Of a DNA stretch of 29,799 bases, positions 7,290 through 14,671 are shown piece by piece. This DNA comes from an uncultured Muribaculaceae bacterium (lineage in GTDB: Bacteria; Bacteroidota; Bacteroidia; Bacteroidales; Muribaculaceae): the NCBI GenBank assembly GCA_934663645.1, contig CAKUKR010000019.1, forward strand, positions 1 through 29,799, in the 5' to 3' direction. Numbering within the stretch: the first letter of the stretch is position 1; every line of letters starts with the position of its first letter. The position numbers and the translations under genes were made by a program. Below the pieces are notes generated by a model. It saw only the letters and a list, made by a program, of their open reading frames with translations. It was not told the origin of the DNA and made no database searches.

Positions 7290-8446
7290 GAAACCCTGTA
7301 TTCAGTTATGACGAGTTTAGAGAGTATTGCCGAGGCTCACTCGTAGGCGGTGCTGTCGGCGATGCTCTCGGCTATACCGTTGAGTTCATGAGCCTTTCTG
7401 AAATCCGCAAGCGTTTCGGAGGCAAGGGGATAACGAGATATGTCACGGACAACAGAGGAATAGCCCGCTTTTCAGATGACACGCAGATGACGCTCTTCAC
7501 TCTCGAAGGGCTGATGAACAGTGTCGTTGGACACAACTATGAAGCAATCGAGCCTAAAACAACTTTGCCATACATTGAGAAGGCGTATCTGAACTGGCTC
7601 AAGACACAGACAGCTTCACCGGCCAAGCAGTCAGACAGCTGGCTAAGCCATATACGCACGCTCTGGTCACGTCGAGCTCCGGGAATGACCTGTATGAGTG
7701 CATTGGAAAGCGTTGCCAAAGGCTATGAAGTCTGCAACAATTCCAAAGGCTGCGGCGGTGTAATGCGTGTAGCCCCCATAGGGATTTTCAATGGAGTCCA
7801 TTACAATTGCGCCAATGGGTTTAACAAGATGTCACGCCTCGGCGGAATGGCTGCTGAAATCACACATAAGCACCGGGCCAGCACATTTGCATCTGAATTG
7901 TTTGTCAGCATCTTGCGATTATGCATACTCTTGTCTGTGGATAGGCCCGTTGGCAGACATGACTTCTCGGACATAGTGTCTATGGCTTTAGATGAGGTTC
8001 GCCCTCGAAAGGGGAATGCCCGGTATAGTTTCAAGCAGTTTCAAGGCTTAATTATCGAGGCTTTGGAACTTGCAGAATCAAATACAGATGATGTTTCAGC
8101 TATCCGCAAACTCGGCGAGGGCTGGGTCGCTGACGAGGCATTGGCCATTGCCCTGTTCAGTGTGACGCGCTATATCGACGACTTTGGTAAGTGCATAGTT
8201 TGCGCTGTCAACCATGACGGCGACAGCGATTCAACCGGAGCTGTAGCGGGCAATATAATCGGGGCAATACTCGGCTACTCTGCTATCCCGCAATATTATC
8301 TCGACACGCTCGAGATAAAAGAGGTGCTCGTGTCAGCCGCCGATGACATCTGTACTGACATAGGCATGCCCGCTGACGCACAGCGTTTGAGAGACAGGTA
8401 TCTAAACCACCTGCCTGCAGGTGTAGCGCCTGAATTGCTGATATAG
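7286..8446 (+). CDS. ADP-ribosylglycohydrolase family protein (ARH/DraG-like)
   Basis: This 386-residue protein belongs to the ADP-ribosylglycohydrolase family, metal-dependent enzymes that remove ADP-ribose from proteins or small molecules. The evidence is the N-terminal GSLVGGAVGDALGY (residues 18-30), SDDTQMT (63-69) holding the first metal-binding Asp pair, CGGVMRVAPIG (near 156), and HDGDSDSTGAVAGNIIGAILG (from 310) holding the second metal-binding group, Asp313 and Asp315. All expected active-site groups are present, so it should be active. The substrate cannot be told; bacterial members act on ADP-ribosylated Arg, Ser, or other adducts. It overlaps the membrane-protein gene by ATGA and ends only 16 bases from the convergent Sua5-family gene. 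Confidence 0.92.
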   Translation: MRNPVFSYDEFREYCRGSLVGGAVGDALGYTVEFMSLSEIRKRFGGKGITRYVTDNRGIARFSDDTQMTLFTLEGLMNSVVGHNYEAIEPKTTLPYIEKAYLNWLKTQTASPAKQSDSWLSHIRTLWSRRAPGMTCMSALESVAKGYEVCNNSKGCGGVMRVAPIGIFNGVHYNCANGFNKMSRLGGMAAEITHKHRASTFASELFVSILRLCILLSVDRPVGRHDFSDIVSMALDEVRPRKGNARYSFKQFQGLIIEALELAESNTDDVSAIRKLGEGWVADEALAIALFSVTRYIDDFGKCIVCAVNHDGDSDSTGAVAGNIIGAILGYSAIPQYYLDTLEIKEVLVSAADDICTDIGMPADAQRLRDRYLNHLPAGVAPELLI

Positions 8447-8462
8447 CAGGGCAACGGGGGCT

Positions 8463-9065
8463 TTATTGGAGGATGCCGATGCCCTGACGGACTATTTCCA
8501 GTTCGTCTCCAGTGCAGTCAATTGTCGTCGAGGGTTCTGTGCCGCCGTTTTCACCTTCGAGGAACATGTCTACTCGGTCACAGTACGCTTCGGCTATCAG
8601 CGATGGCTGGATAGCGCAATCCTCGTCCTCAAATTCTATCGAAGTCGTGAGGACAGGGTTGCCGAGCCGACGGGCAATGGCGGTGCAGGTGTTGCACGCC
8701 GGTATGCGTATGCCGACGGTCTTGCGCCCTCGGAATGCGCGAGGCAGCGTAGATATGCTTCGGCACAGAAATGTGAACGGCCCCGGCGTATTGCTGCGCA
8801 GCATCTGATACACGCGGTTGTCAAAACGCGCATACTCGGCTGCTTGAGAAATGTCTGCACAGACTATCGACAGGTTGTTCTTTTCGGGGTTCAGCCCTTT
8901 GATACGGCATATCCTCTCTATAGCTTTAGGATTAAGCGCGTCACAGGCAATGCCGTAGATTGTGTCTGTCGGCCATATCATAATCTGTCCGGCTCGGAGG
9001 TCGCGTGTTATCTCGTCAAGCTGTCTGTCGGAGGGTTGGTCACTCCATATCTTCATGGTTTTCAT
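8463..9065 (-). CDS. Sua5/YciO/YrdC-family protein (probable threonylcarbamoyl-AMP synthase or YciO-like)
   Basis: The 200-residue single-domain YrdC fold is expected to use threonine, bicarbonate and ATP to make threonylcarbamoyl-AMP for the t6A37 modification of tRNA. Motifs: IMIWPTDTIYGIACDA (about 28-43), the basic RIKGLNPEKNNLSIVC, GPFTFLCRS (about 94), TVGIRIPA, and VLTTSIEFEDED near 138. The usual T-S-A-N at that last place reads T-S-I-E, and the usual K-R-P-L reads K-N-N-L; both fit YciO-like members of the family, so the exact biochemical role is uncertain. The start is either the ATG at 9063-9065 or three codons later. It is divergent from the nucleosidase gene and convergent with the ADP-ribosylglycohydrolase gene. 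Confidence 0.88.
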   Translation of the reverse strand: MKTMKIWSDQPSDRQLDEITRDLRAGQIMIWPTDTIYGIACDALNPKAIERICRIKGLNPEKNNLSIVCADISQAAEYARFDNRVYQMLRSNTPGPFTFLCRSISTLPRAFRGRKTVGIRIPACNTCTAIARRLGNPVLTTSIEFEDEDCAIQPSLIAEAYCDRVDMFLEGENGGTEPSTTIDCTGDELEIVRQGIGILQ

Positions 9066-9087
9066 AACATTGCGTATTAATCAACTG

Positions 9088-9121
9088 CGAAGATACAAAA
9101 TATTTCGGGAATATAGGCAAT
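9088..9121 (-). promoter_or_regulatory. Possible promoter for the Sua5/YrdC-family gene
   Basis: On the minus strand TATCTTCG (9095 to 9088) is one base from TAnnTTTG, and ATTG (9121 to 9118) lies 22 bases upstream. The predicted leader is about 15-20 bases. The spacer is slightly long. Confidence 0.4.
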
Positions 9122-9126
9122 GCGGA

Positions 9127-9158
9127 GTTGGCAATCGCGCGATAATTGGTTATATTTG
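9127..9158 (+). promoter_or_regulatory. Promoter of the MTA/SAH nucleosidase gene
   Basis: GTTG at 9127-9130, a 20-base spacer and TATATTTG at 9151-9158 match the Bacteroidetes promoter pattern well. The start codon at 9180 would have a leader of about 15 bases. The divergent promoter candidate at 9088-9121 lies immediately upstream, so the two may compete or be co-regulated. Confidence 0.72.
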
Positions 9159-9179
9159 CGGCAAAAATCGGAGTAGAGT

Positions 9180-9860
9180 ATGAAAATAGGAATAATCGCG
9201 GCGATGCGCAAGGAGATAGACTTGCTGTTGCCGCTTGTGGAAAACAAGGCGGTGCGCACTGTTGCGGGCGTGGAAATCATAGACGGCAAAATCGGCTCGC
9301 ATGACGTATGTGTCATGGAGTGCGGCATAGGCAAGGTAAATTCCGCGCTCAACGCCAACACCCTTATTGAAGCGGAACACCCAGACTTGCTGGTAAACAG
9401 CGGCGTGGCCGGGGGGGCAGACTTGTCAATGGGGATATGTGACGTGCTTGTCGCTGACAGTGTGGCGTACCATGACGTGTGGTGCGGCCCGGGCACTGAA
9501 TACGGGGCTGCTTACGGACTGCCCACGCTGATGCGGCCTGACGCACGTATGCTGGAGACAGCGCATATTGTACTTGGCGAAAGCGTGAAATACGGTTTGA
9601 TATGCTCCGGAGACAAGTTCATCACAGCCGAGGAGGAAATCCGCGAAATCAAGTCGCACTTCCCGCAAGCGCTTGCCGTCGACATGGAGTCTGCATCAAT
9701 AGCGCAGACAGCATCACTGCGCGGCGTTCCGTTCCTGATAGTCCGCGCCATAAGCGACACGCCCGGGTCGGGCGAGAACATATCGCAGTACGAGGACTTC
9801 TGGACACGCGCGCCACAAAGCACATTCCACGCGCTCGTGTCATTGCTGCGAGCTTTGTAG
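9180..9860 (+). CDS. mtnN: 5'-methylthioadenosine/S-adenosylhomocysteine nucleosidase
   Basis: This cytoplasmic enzyme cleaves MTA and S-adenosylhomocysteine to adenine and the thio-ribose, recycling methionine and relieving methyltransferase inhibition. The 226-residue length is typical. Active-site residues of the family are in place: Glu12 in AAMRKEID, VDMES with Glu170 contacting the ribose, and RAISDTPG with the catalytic Asp193. NSGVAGGAD (about 73-81) forms the nucleotide-binding loop. It stands alone behind its own promoter and faces the small Cys-rich membrane gene at its 3' end. The 39-base convergent gap shows no clear terminator. Confidence 0.95.
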   Translation: MKIGIIAAMRKEIDLLLPLVENKAVRTVAGVEIIDGKIGSHDVCVMECGIGKVNSALNANTLIEAEHPDLLVNSGVAGGADLSMGICDVLVADSVAYHDVWCGPGTEYGAAYGLPTLMRPDARMLETAHIVLGESVKYGLICSGDKFITAEEEIREIKSHFPQALAVDMESASIAQTASLRGVPFLIVRAISDTPGSGENISQYEDFWTRAPQSTFHALVSLLRAL

Positions 9861-9899
9861 CCTTATTGGGGGCGAGAATGAATGGGGAAGGAGGTTCAG

Positions 9900-10112
9900 T
9901 CACTGTGCTTCCTCTTCTTGTTTTGAGACAGAGCTGTTTCCGGTGCAGCTGTCTGGTGATTGCTGTTTGTCTTGACACATCCGGCTCATGGAGCAGCCGC
10001 AGCAACCGCCCTTTCCTTTCTTGCGTTTGACGCTCCTGCGGTACGTCCACACACACACTGCTATGAGCAGCAGTGCTACGAGTATATATTGTATGAGCAG
10101 ATTTGTATCCAT
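9900..10112 (-). CDS. Small Cys-rich single-pass membrane protein (FeoB-associated type)
   Basis: The 70-residue protein has an N-terminal transmembrane helix at about residues 6-24 (LIQYILVALLLIAVCVW), then a strongly basic stretch (YRRSVKRKKGKGG), then a cytoplasmic-side cluster Cys37, Cys38, Cys40, Cys46 and Cys56. This architecture resembles the FeoB-associated Cys-rich membrane proteins, which usually sit beside the ferrous-iron transporter gene feoB and may bind iron or another metal. No feoB is in the window. It is the third gene of the mazG-topB run, 49 bases after topB. The family call rests on architecture, not on a search. Confidence 0.7.
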   Translation of the reverse strand: MDTNLLIQYILVALLLIAVCVWTYRRSVKRKKGKGGCCGCSMSRMCQDKQQSPDSCTGNSSVSKQEEEAQ

Positions 10113-10161
10113 TTCATTGTCTGTTTAGGCGTATGGACTTGCATACTTCAGATACAACGCG

Positions 10162-12036
10162 CTACTGCGCAGTTTTGTTGGATTTGTTGCTCGCGGCCTT
10201 CTTCTTTTTCGTTTTCTCCTCTTTATCGGTTGGCAATTCAGCGATGATGCGGCGGTTGGAATTGTCTTGCAGCACAGAGAGTGTAATCTCCGAAATCATA
10301 CGCTTCTGCATATCAATAAATTCCTTTGCGCTGTAGCGGCCGTACTCTATGTCACGCAGCCTGCCCTCCCAGATGCCTGTGAGTTTCGCGCTCTTGAGCA
10401 GCTCCTCGCGTATCAGCGAAATCAGGTGTATGCCGGCATCTGTGGCGCGGATGCTTTTCTTCTCCTTGCGTATGTAGCCGCGCTTGTACAGGATTTCTAT
10501 AATGGCAGCGCGAGTTGACGGCCTGCCAATGCCATTAGCTTTCAGCGCTTCGCGCAATTCCTCGTCATCGACCTGTGAGCCGGCGGTCTCCATGGCTTTA
10601 AGTAGCGTACCCTCGGTGTACGGCTTCGGAGGCTGTGTAGTTTTGGTGACAAGTTTCGGAGAGTGCGGGCCAGACTCTCCAGAGGCAAACGGAGGCATTA
10701 CAGCTGTTTCCTGCTCCTTGTCGTCTATGGGCTCCTCTTGGTTTTGTTTATCGCGAGCATAGACGGATTTCCAGCCTTGGTTTAGGATAACACGTCCGGT
10801 AGCCTTGAACGCTACATTTCCGGCATTTGCTTTCACCGTAGTCTGTTCAAATTCGCAGTCAGGGTAGAAGACAGAGATGAACCGCTTGGCGATGGTGTCA
10901 AACACATTCTGCTCCGTAGGGGAGAGGGGCGGCAACGGCTCGCCAGTAGGGATAATGGCATGGTGGTCAGTCACCTTGGAGTTGTCAAACACCTTTTTGC
11001 TTTTGCGCAACTTGCTGCCACGCAGCGGCGTGAGCAAATCAGCCATGCCGTTGAGCGAGTTAAGTATCTTGCCGCACTTAGGATAGATGTCTTCGGTTAG
11101 GTAGGTGGTGTCAACACGAGGATAAGTAGTTACCTTCTTCTCATACAGGCTCTGGATGGTGCGCAGCGTTTCCTCAGCTCCCATGCCGAACCGCTTGTTG
11201 CACTCCACCTGCAGCGAAGTCAGGTCGAACAGCCTGGGCGGGGCTTCCTTTCCCTTTTTGCGGCTTACGTCCTCGATAGTCAGGACTTTCCCCTTGACAG
11301 CCTCCAGTGCCTCCTTCGCTTTCTCCTCTGTGTCGTAGCCCTTGTTCTGCGCTGCGAACAGCACGTTGCGGTATTCTGTTTTCAGCTCCCAATATGTGCG
11401 CGGCACGAAATTGTCTATCTCGTGCTGGCGGTTCACTATCAGTGCGAGGGTAGGTGTCTGCACACGTCCTATCGAGAGGATTTGCCTGTTTGTGCCGTAT
11501 TTGAGCGAGTAGAGCCTTGTGGCGTTGATGCCCAATATCCAGTCGCCTATGGCACGGCACAGTCCTGCTGTGTATAGAGGGTCGAGGTCGGCAGACGGGC
11601 GTAGGTTCTTGAAGCCCTCGCGTATTGCCTCGTCGGTCAGCGAACTTATCCACAGCCGCGAAACAGGCTTGTTGCATTTCGCCTTCTGCATCACCCATCG
11701 CTGTATCAATTCGCCCTCTTGGCCGGCATCGCCGCAGTTTATCACTTCATCACACTCCTGTATCAGCTTTTCGATGACAGCGAACTGCCGCTTGATGCTA
11801 TCCTGGTCAATCAGCTTTATGCCGAAACGGTCAGGAATCATAGGAAGCCGCGACAACGCCCACGGCTTCCAGTCGGGACGGTAATCGTGCGGTTCCTTGA
11901 GGGAGCACAGGTGTCCGAAAGTCCATGTCACACAGTATTCCGGACCTTCAAAATACCCGTCACGTCGCGTGTTTGCGCCCAGTATGTGCGCGATGTCCTT
12001 GCCGACGCTCGGTTTCTCGGTGATGCAGAGTTTCAC
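10162..12036 (-). CDS. topB: DNA topoisomerase III (type IA)
   Basis: This type IA topoisomerase relaxes and decatenates DNA through a 5'-phosphotyrosine link. The 624-residue protein starts MKLCITEKPSVGKDIA, where Glu7 is the TOPRIM catalytic Glu. The second TOPRIM motif reads GDAGQEGELI at 102-111, instead of the textbook D-x-D-x-E-G-E, so the second metal-binding Asp is Gly105. The active Tyr is Tyr305 in TTYPRVDTTYL. SIGRVQTPTLALIV (188-201) and GIGRPSTRAAIIE (in the C-terminal third) are conserved IA motifs. There is no zinc finger at the C-terminus, only a Lys-rich tail (EEKTKKKKAASNKSNK). It begins 12 bases after mazG on the same strand. Confidence 0.95.
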   Translation of the reverse strand: MKLCITEKPSVGKDIAHILGANTRRDGYFEGPEYCVTWTFGHLCSLKEPHDYRPDWKPWALSRLPMIPDRFGIKLIDQDSIKRQFAVIEKLIQECDEVINCGDAGQEGELIQRWVMQKAKCNKPVSRLWISSLTDEAIREGFKNLRPSADLDPLYTAGLCRAIGDWILGINATRLYSLKYGTNRQILSIGRVQTPTLALIVNRQHEIDNFVPRTYWELKTEYRNVLFAAQNKGYDTEEKAKEALEAVKGKVLTIEDVSRKKGKEAPPRLFDLTSLQVECNKRFGMGAEETLRTIQSLYEKKVTTYPRVDTTYLTEDIYPKCGKILNSLNGMADLLTPLRGSKLRKSKKVFDNSKVTDHHAIIPTGEPLPPLSPTEQNVFDTIAKRFISVFYPDCEFEQTTVKANAGNVAFKATGRVILNQGWKSVYARDKQNQEEPIDDKEQETAVMPPFASGESGPHSPKLVTKTTQPPKPYTEGTLLKAMETAGSQVDDEELREALKANGIGRPSTRAAIIEILYKRGYIRKEKKSIRATDAGIHLISLIREELLKSAKLTGIWEGRLRDIEYGRYSAKEFIDMQKRMISEITLSVLQDNSNRRIIAELPTDKEEKTKKKKAASNKSNKTAQ

Positions 12037-12048
12037 AGGTGCTGATAT

Positions 12049-12837
12049 TTAGTCCTGCTCGAGTCTTTTAGCCTCGTTCCACAGCTCGTCCATTTCAGCG
12101 AGCGTCATGTCGCGCAGCGGCTTGCCTAATTCGTGAGAGCGTTTCTCTATATGGTTGAAGCGCCTGATGAACTTGCGGTTGGTTGCCTCGAGAGCGTTCT
12201 CGGGGTTGACGTGGTAGAGCCTTGCGGCATTGATGACAGCAAACATCAGGTCGCCGAACTCCTGCTCAACGCCAGAGGTGTTCCCGTTTTTGATTTCTTG
12301 CTCAACTTCAGCGGCTTCTTCCTTCACCTTGTCCCACACCTGTTCTGGCTTCTCCCAGTCGAAGCCTACATTGGCGGCTTTCTCCTGTATTCTGTTGGCT
12401 TTGATGAGAGCCGGCAGTGCAGCCGGTACACCGGCAAGGACTGTCTTGTTGCCTCCTTTCTCTTTCAGCTTCAGCTCTTCCCAATTCTTGGTCACTTGCT
12501 CGGCATCATCAGCCTGAACGTTGCCAAACACATGGGGGTGTCGGAATATCAATTTGTCAGTCAAAGAATTGCAGACATCTGCAATGTCGAAATCCTGTGT
12601 TTCGGAAGCGATTTTGGAATAGAACACCACATGAAGCAGCACGTCGCCGAGCTCCTTGCGGATGTTCGGGGAGTCTTCGGACATCAGAGCGTCAGCCAGC
12701 TCATATACCTCTTCAACAGTGTTTGGGCGAAGGGATTCATTGGTTTGTTTAGCGTCCCACGGACATTTCACGCGCAGTATATCGAGGATGTCGAGCAGTT
12801 TGCCGAAAGCCTCCAGTTTCTCTTCTCTTGTATGCAT
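12049..12837 (-). CDS. mazG: Nucleoside triphosphate pyrophosphohydrolase MazG
   Basis: MazG hydrolyses (d)NTPs, including aberrant ones, to NMP and pyrophosphate. The frame is open from 12873, but the family normally starts with a sequence like MHTREEKLEAF, so I take the ATG at 12835-12837, giving 262 residues, almost the length of E. coli MazG. Two MazG domains are visible: the first has CPWDAKQTNESLRP and VEEVYELADAL followed by RKELGDVLLHVVFYS (metal-binding E-x-x-E and E-x-x-D); the second has KEEAAEVEQEI and EQEFGDLMFAVINAAR. It is first in a mazG-topB-small membrane protein run and diverges from the DHH phosphoesterase gene. Confidence 0.94.
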   Translation of the reverse strand: MHTREEKLEAFGKLLDILDILRVKCPWDAKQTNESLRPNTVEEVYELADALMSEDSPNIRKELGDVLLHVVFYSKIASETQDFDIADVCNSLTDKLIFRHPHVFGNVQADDAEQVTKNWEELKLKEKGGNKTVLAGVPAALPALIKANRIQEKAANVGFDWEKPEQVWDKVKEEAAEVEQEIKNGNTSGVEQEFGDLMFAVINAARLYHVNPENALEATNRKFIRRFNHIEKRSHELGKPLRDMTLAEMDELWNEAKRLEQD

Positions 12838-12909
12838 TTGACTTAATCGTTTTCCACCTGCCCCCTGGCACATCTGGACAGGGGACGAGAGTGTGATGCA
12901 ATTTCAACG

Positions 12910-12917
12910 CAAAGATA
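12910..12917 (-). promoter_or_regulatory. -7 box of the mazG-topB promoter
   Basis: TATCTTTG on the minus strand (12917 to 12910) is an exact TAnnTTTG box, about 73 bases upstream of the mazG start. A convincing -33 TTG is not seen at the right distance. Its -33 region would fall on the -7 box of the divergent promoter at 12941-12948. Confidence 0.55.
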
Positions 12918-12940
12918 GTCACAATTTCTGAGATAATTTG

Positions 12941-12948
12941 TATCTTTG
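12941..12948 (+). promoter_or_regulatory. -7 box of the DHH phosphoesterase promoter
   Basis: TATCTTTG at 12941-12948 is an exact TAnnTTTG box 17 bases before the ATG at 12966, predicting a leader of about 10 bases. The -33 region (around 12917-12920) lacks TTG and overlaps the divergent mazG -7 box. Confidence 0.58.
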
Positions 12949-12965
12949 TAAGTTGAAAATGAATT

Positions 12966-14051
12966 ATGAATAGTAAAATCTTTGACACACAGGATTTGAA
13001 GTCCTTTAAGCGGCTGATAGACAGTGCGCAAGAGATAGTGTTGACATGTCATGTCCGTCCCGACGGCGACGCGATAGGGTCGACGCTGGGACTGTGCTTG
13101 CTGCTTAACGCTACTGGACACCATGCCGTTGTAGTGACACCCGACCTTGCACCCAAGTCACTCTCGTTTGTGCCAGGGATGAAAGATGTAGTCGCCGCGA
13201 CCAAATATCCTGATTACGCGAAGGAAAAGATCGCCAACGCCGACCTGATAATCTGCTGCGACTTCAACAAGCCTTACCGCCAAGATGCCCTTGCCCCCCT
13301 GATTCAAGGAGCCAGCTGCAAGAAGGTTCTGATAGACCACCATGAAGAGCCGGATTATTTCGCAGACATCACATTCTCGTTTCCGAAAATGTCCTCGACC
13401 TGCGAAGTCGTTTTCCGCCTGATTGCAGCACTTGGGATGTACGGAGCTTTGGACAAGGATGCCGCAACGGCTCTCTGCACCGGCCTGATAACCGACACGC
13501 GCAACTTTTCTGTCAACTGCGACAATCCCGAGACATACGAAATCTTGATGCGCTTGCTGGAAAAGGGCGTTGACAAACAGCGCATAGTCAAGGAAGCGCT
13601 GGAGACCCGCAGCTATGACAGCCTACGCCTGCAGTCATACGCGCTGTATGAGAAACTCGAGATTTTCCCGCAGCACCATGCCGCAGTCATCACTCTCAAC
13701 CTGGAGGAGCTGAAACGGTTCGGGTACGAGCGCGGCGACACCGAGGGGTTTGTGAACATCCCGCTGGAGATACGCGGCGTGGTCTATTCATTCTTCCTGC
13801 GCGAGGAAACCAATATGGTGAAAGTGTCTGCACGCAGTGTCAACGGCTTCCCTGTGAACGAAATCTGTTCGCGATATTTCGGCGGCGGAGGTCATATCAT
13901 GGCGGCAGGAGGAGAATACCGCGACGGTGATGCCGAAACACGGCTGGAACGCTGCCGCGAAACCCTCATCAACGTGATGCCTGAATTTGACGCTGAGGTG
14001 AGGAGGACAAACCCGGAAAAGATAATCATGCCTACACGCAACAAACAATAG
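12966..14051 (+). CDS. nrnA: DHH/DHHA1 phosphoesterase, NrnA type (nano-RNase / pAp phosphatase)
   Basis: Proteins of this type degrade 2-5 base RNAs and convert pAp to AMP. The 361-residue protein has HVRPDGDAIGS (His29, Asp33, Asp35), CCDFNKP near 98, DHHEEPDYF (Asp124, His125, His126) and ITDTRNFS near 178, which make up the DHH metal site. The C-terminal DHHA1 domain ends in GGGGHIMAAGG (306-316), which binds the substrate. The length and the lack of other domains separate it from RecJ and from DHH cyclic-di-AMP phosphodiesterases with PAS/GGDEF parts. It diverges from mazG and is followed 14 bases later by the DUF4827 lipoprotein gene. Confidence 0.9.
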   Translation: MNSKIFDTQDLKSFKRLIDSAQEIVLTCHVRPDGDAIGSTLGLCLLLNATGHHAVVVTPDLAPKSLSFVPGMKDVVAATKYPDYAKEKIANADLIICCDFNKPYRQDALAPLIQGASCKKVLIDHHEEPDYFADITFSFPKMSSTCEVVFRLIAALGMYGALDKDAATALCTGLITDTRNFSVNCDNPETYEILMRLLEKGVDKQRIVKEALETRSYDSLRLQSYALYEKLEIFPQHHAAVITLNLEELKRFGYERGDTEGFVNIPLEIRGVVYSFFLREETNMVKVSARSVNGFPVNEICSRYFGGGGHIMAAGGEYRDGDAETRLERCRETLINVMPEFDAEVRRTNPEKIIMPTRNKQ

Positions 14052-14065
14052 GTAAATGCGATAAT

Positions 14066-14647
14066 ATGAAGATAACCAAATATATACTTACCATAGCCGC
14101 AGCATTGTCGCTGTCGATGACATTTGCGTCGTGCGAAGATGGCAAGAGTTATTCCGACTTGCTCCGTGAGGAGGAAAAGGCGACCAACTGGTATATGGCC
14201 AACCAGAGAATCGAACTGGAGCTTCCAGAAGACAACAATTTCATTACCGGCACTGATGCCCCGTTCTACAAGCTCGATGAGGACGGGTATATCTATATGC
14301 AGGTGGTGAATGCCGGCGACCCGGACACGAAAGCCGAAAAGGGAGATGCTGTGTATTTCCGCTTTGTGCGCCAAAACCTGAAGTATATGTATCAGGGGAT
14401 TGACGCGCCAAGGGAAGGCAACGGCGATGACATGGACTCGTCGCTCGGGGCTACGAAGTTTATATACGACGAGCCTACATACGTCGGCTCAATGACTTAC
14501 GGCACGGGCATACAGATGCCTCTCAAGTATCTGGGCTACAACTCCGAGGTCAACCTTGTGATACGCTCATACTACGGCTTTCAGACAGATCAGAGCCAGT
14601 GTCTGCCCTATATATACAATGTGAAATATTACCGTGCAGAATACTGA
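14066..14647 (+). CDS. DUF4827-type lipoprotein
   Basis: The 193-residue protein begins with a lipoprotein signal (MKITKYILTIAAALSLSMTF) ending in ASC, with Cys23 as the lipidated residue, so it should be anchored in the envelope. The mature part starts EDGKSYSDLLREEEKA and then has a beta-rich domain with GDAVYFRFVRQNLKY and Tyr-rich strands. I recognise it as a DUF4827-type protein of Bacteroidales from overall pattern and its place before glmM; the function is unknown. The GDxVxFRF segment is loosely like FKBP-type prolyl isomerases, but I see no clear active site. It lies 14 bases after the phosphoesterase gene and 24 bases before glmM. Confidence 0.78.
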   Translation: MKITKYILTIAAALSLSMTFASCEDGKSYSDLLREEEKATNWYMANQRIELELPEDNNFITGTDAPFYKLDEDGYIYMQVVNAGDPDTKAEKGDAVYFRFVRQNLKYMYQGIDAPREGNGDDMDSSLGATKFIYDEPTYVGSMTYGTGIQMPLKYLGYNSEVNLVIRSYYGFQTDQSQCLPYIYNVKYYRAEY

Positions 14648-14671
14648 TGCGCGGCTCAAAAACTAAGATAA

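Noticed and set aside
8408..8423. Inverted repeat CACCTG-cctg-CAGGTG at the 3' end of the ADP-ribosylglycohydrolase gene, considered as a bidirectional terminator
   Set aside because: It is a 6-bp stem within codons, without a T run on either side.
12838..12873. Twelve-codon N-terminal extension of mazG
   Set aside because: The MHTREEK start is the usual one for this family, and the extension has no conserved content.
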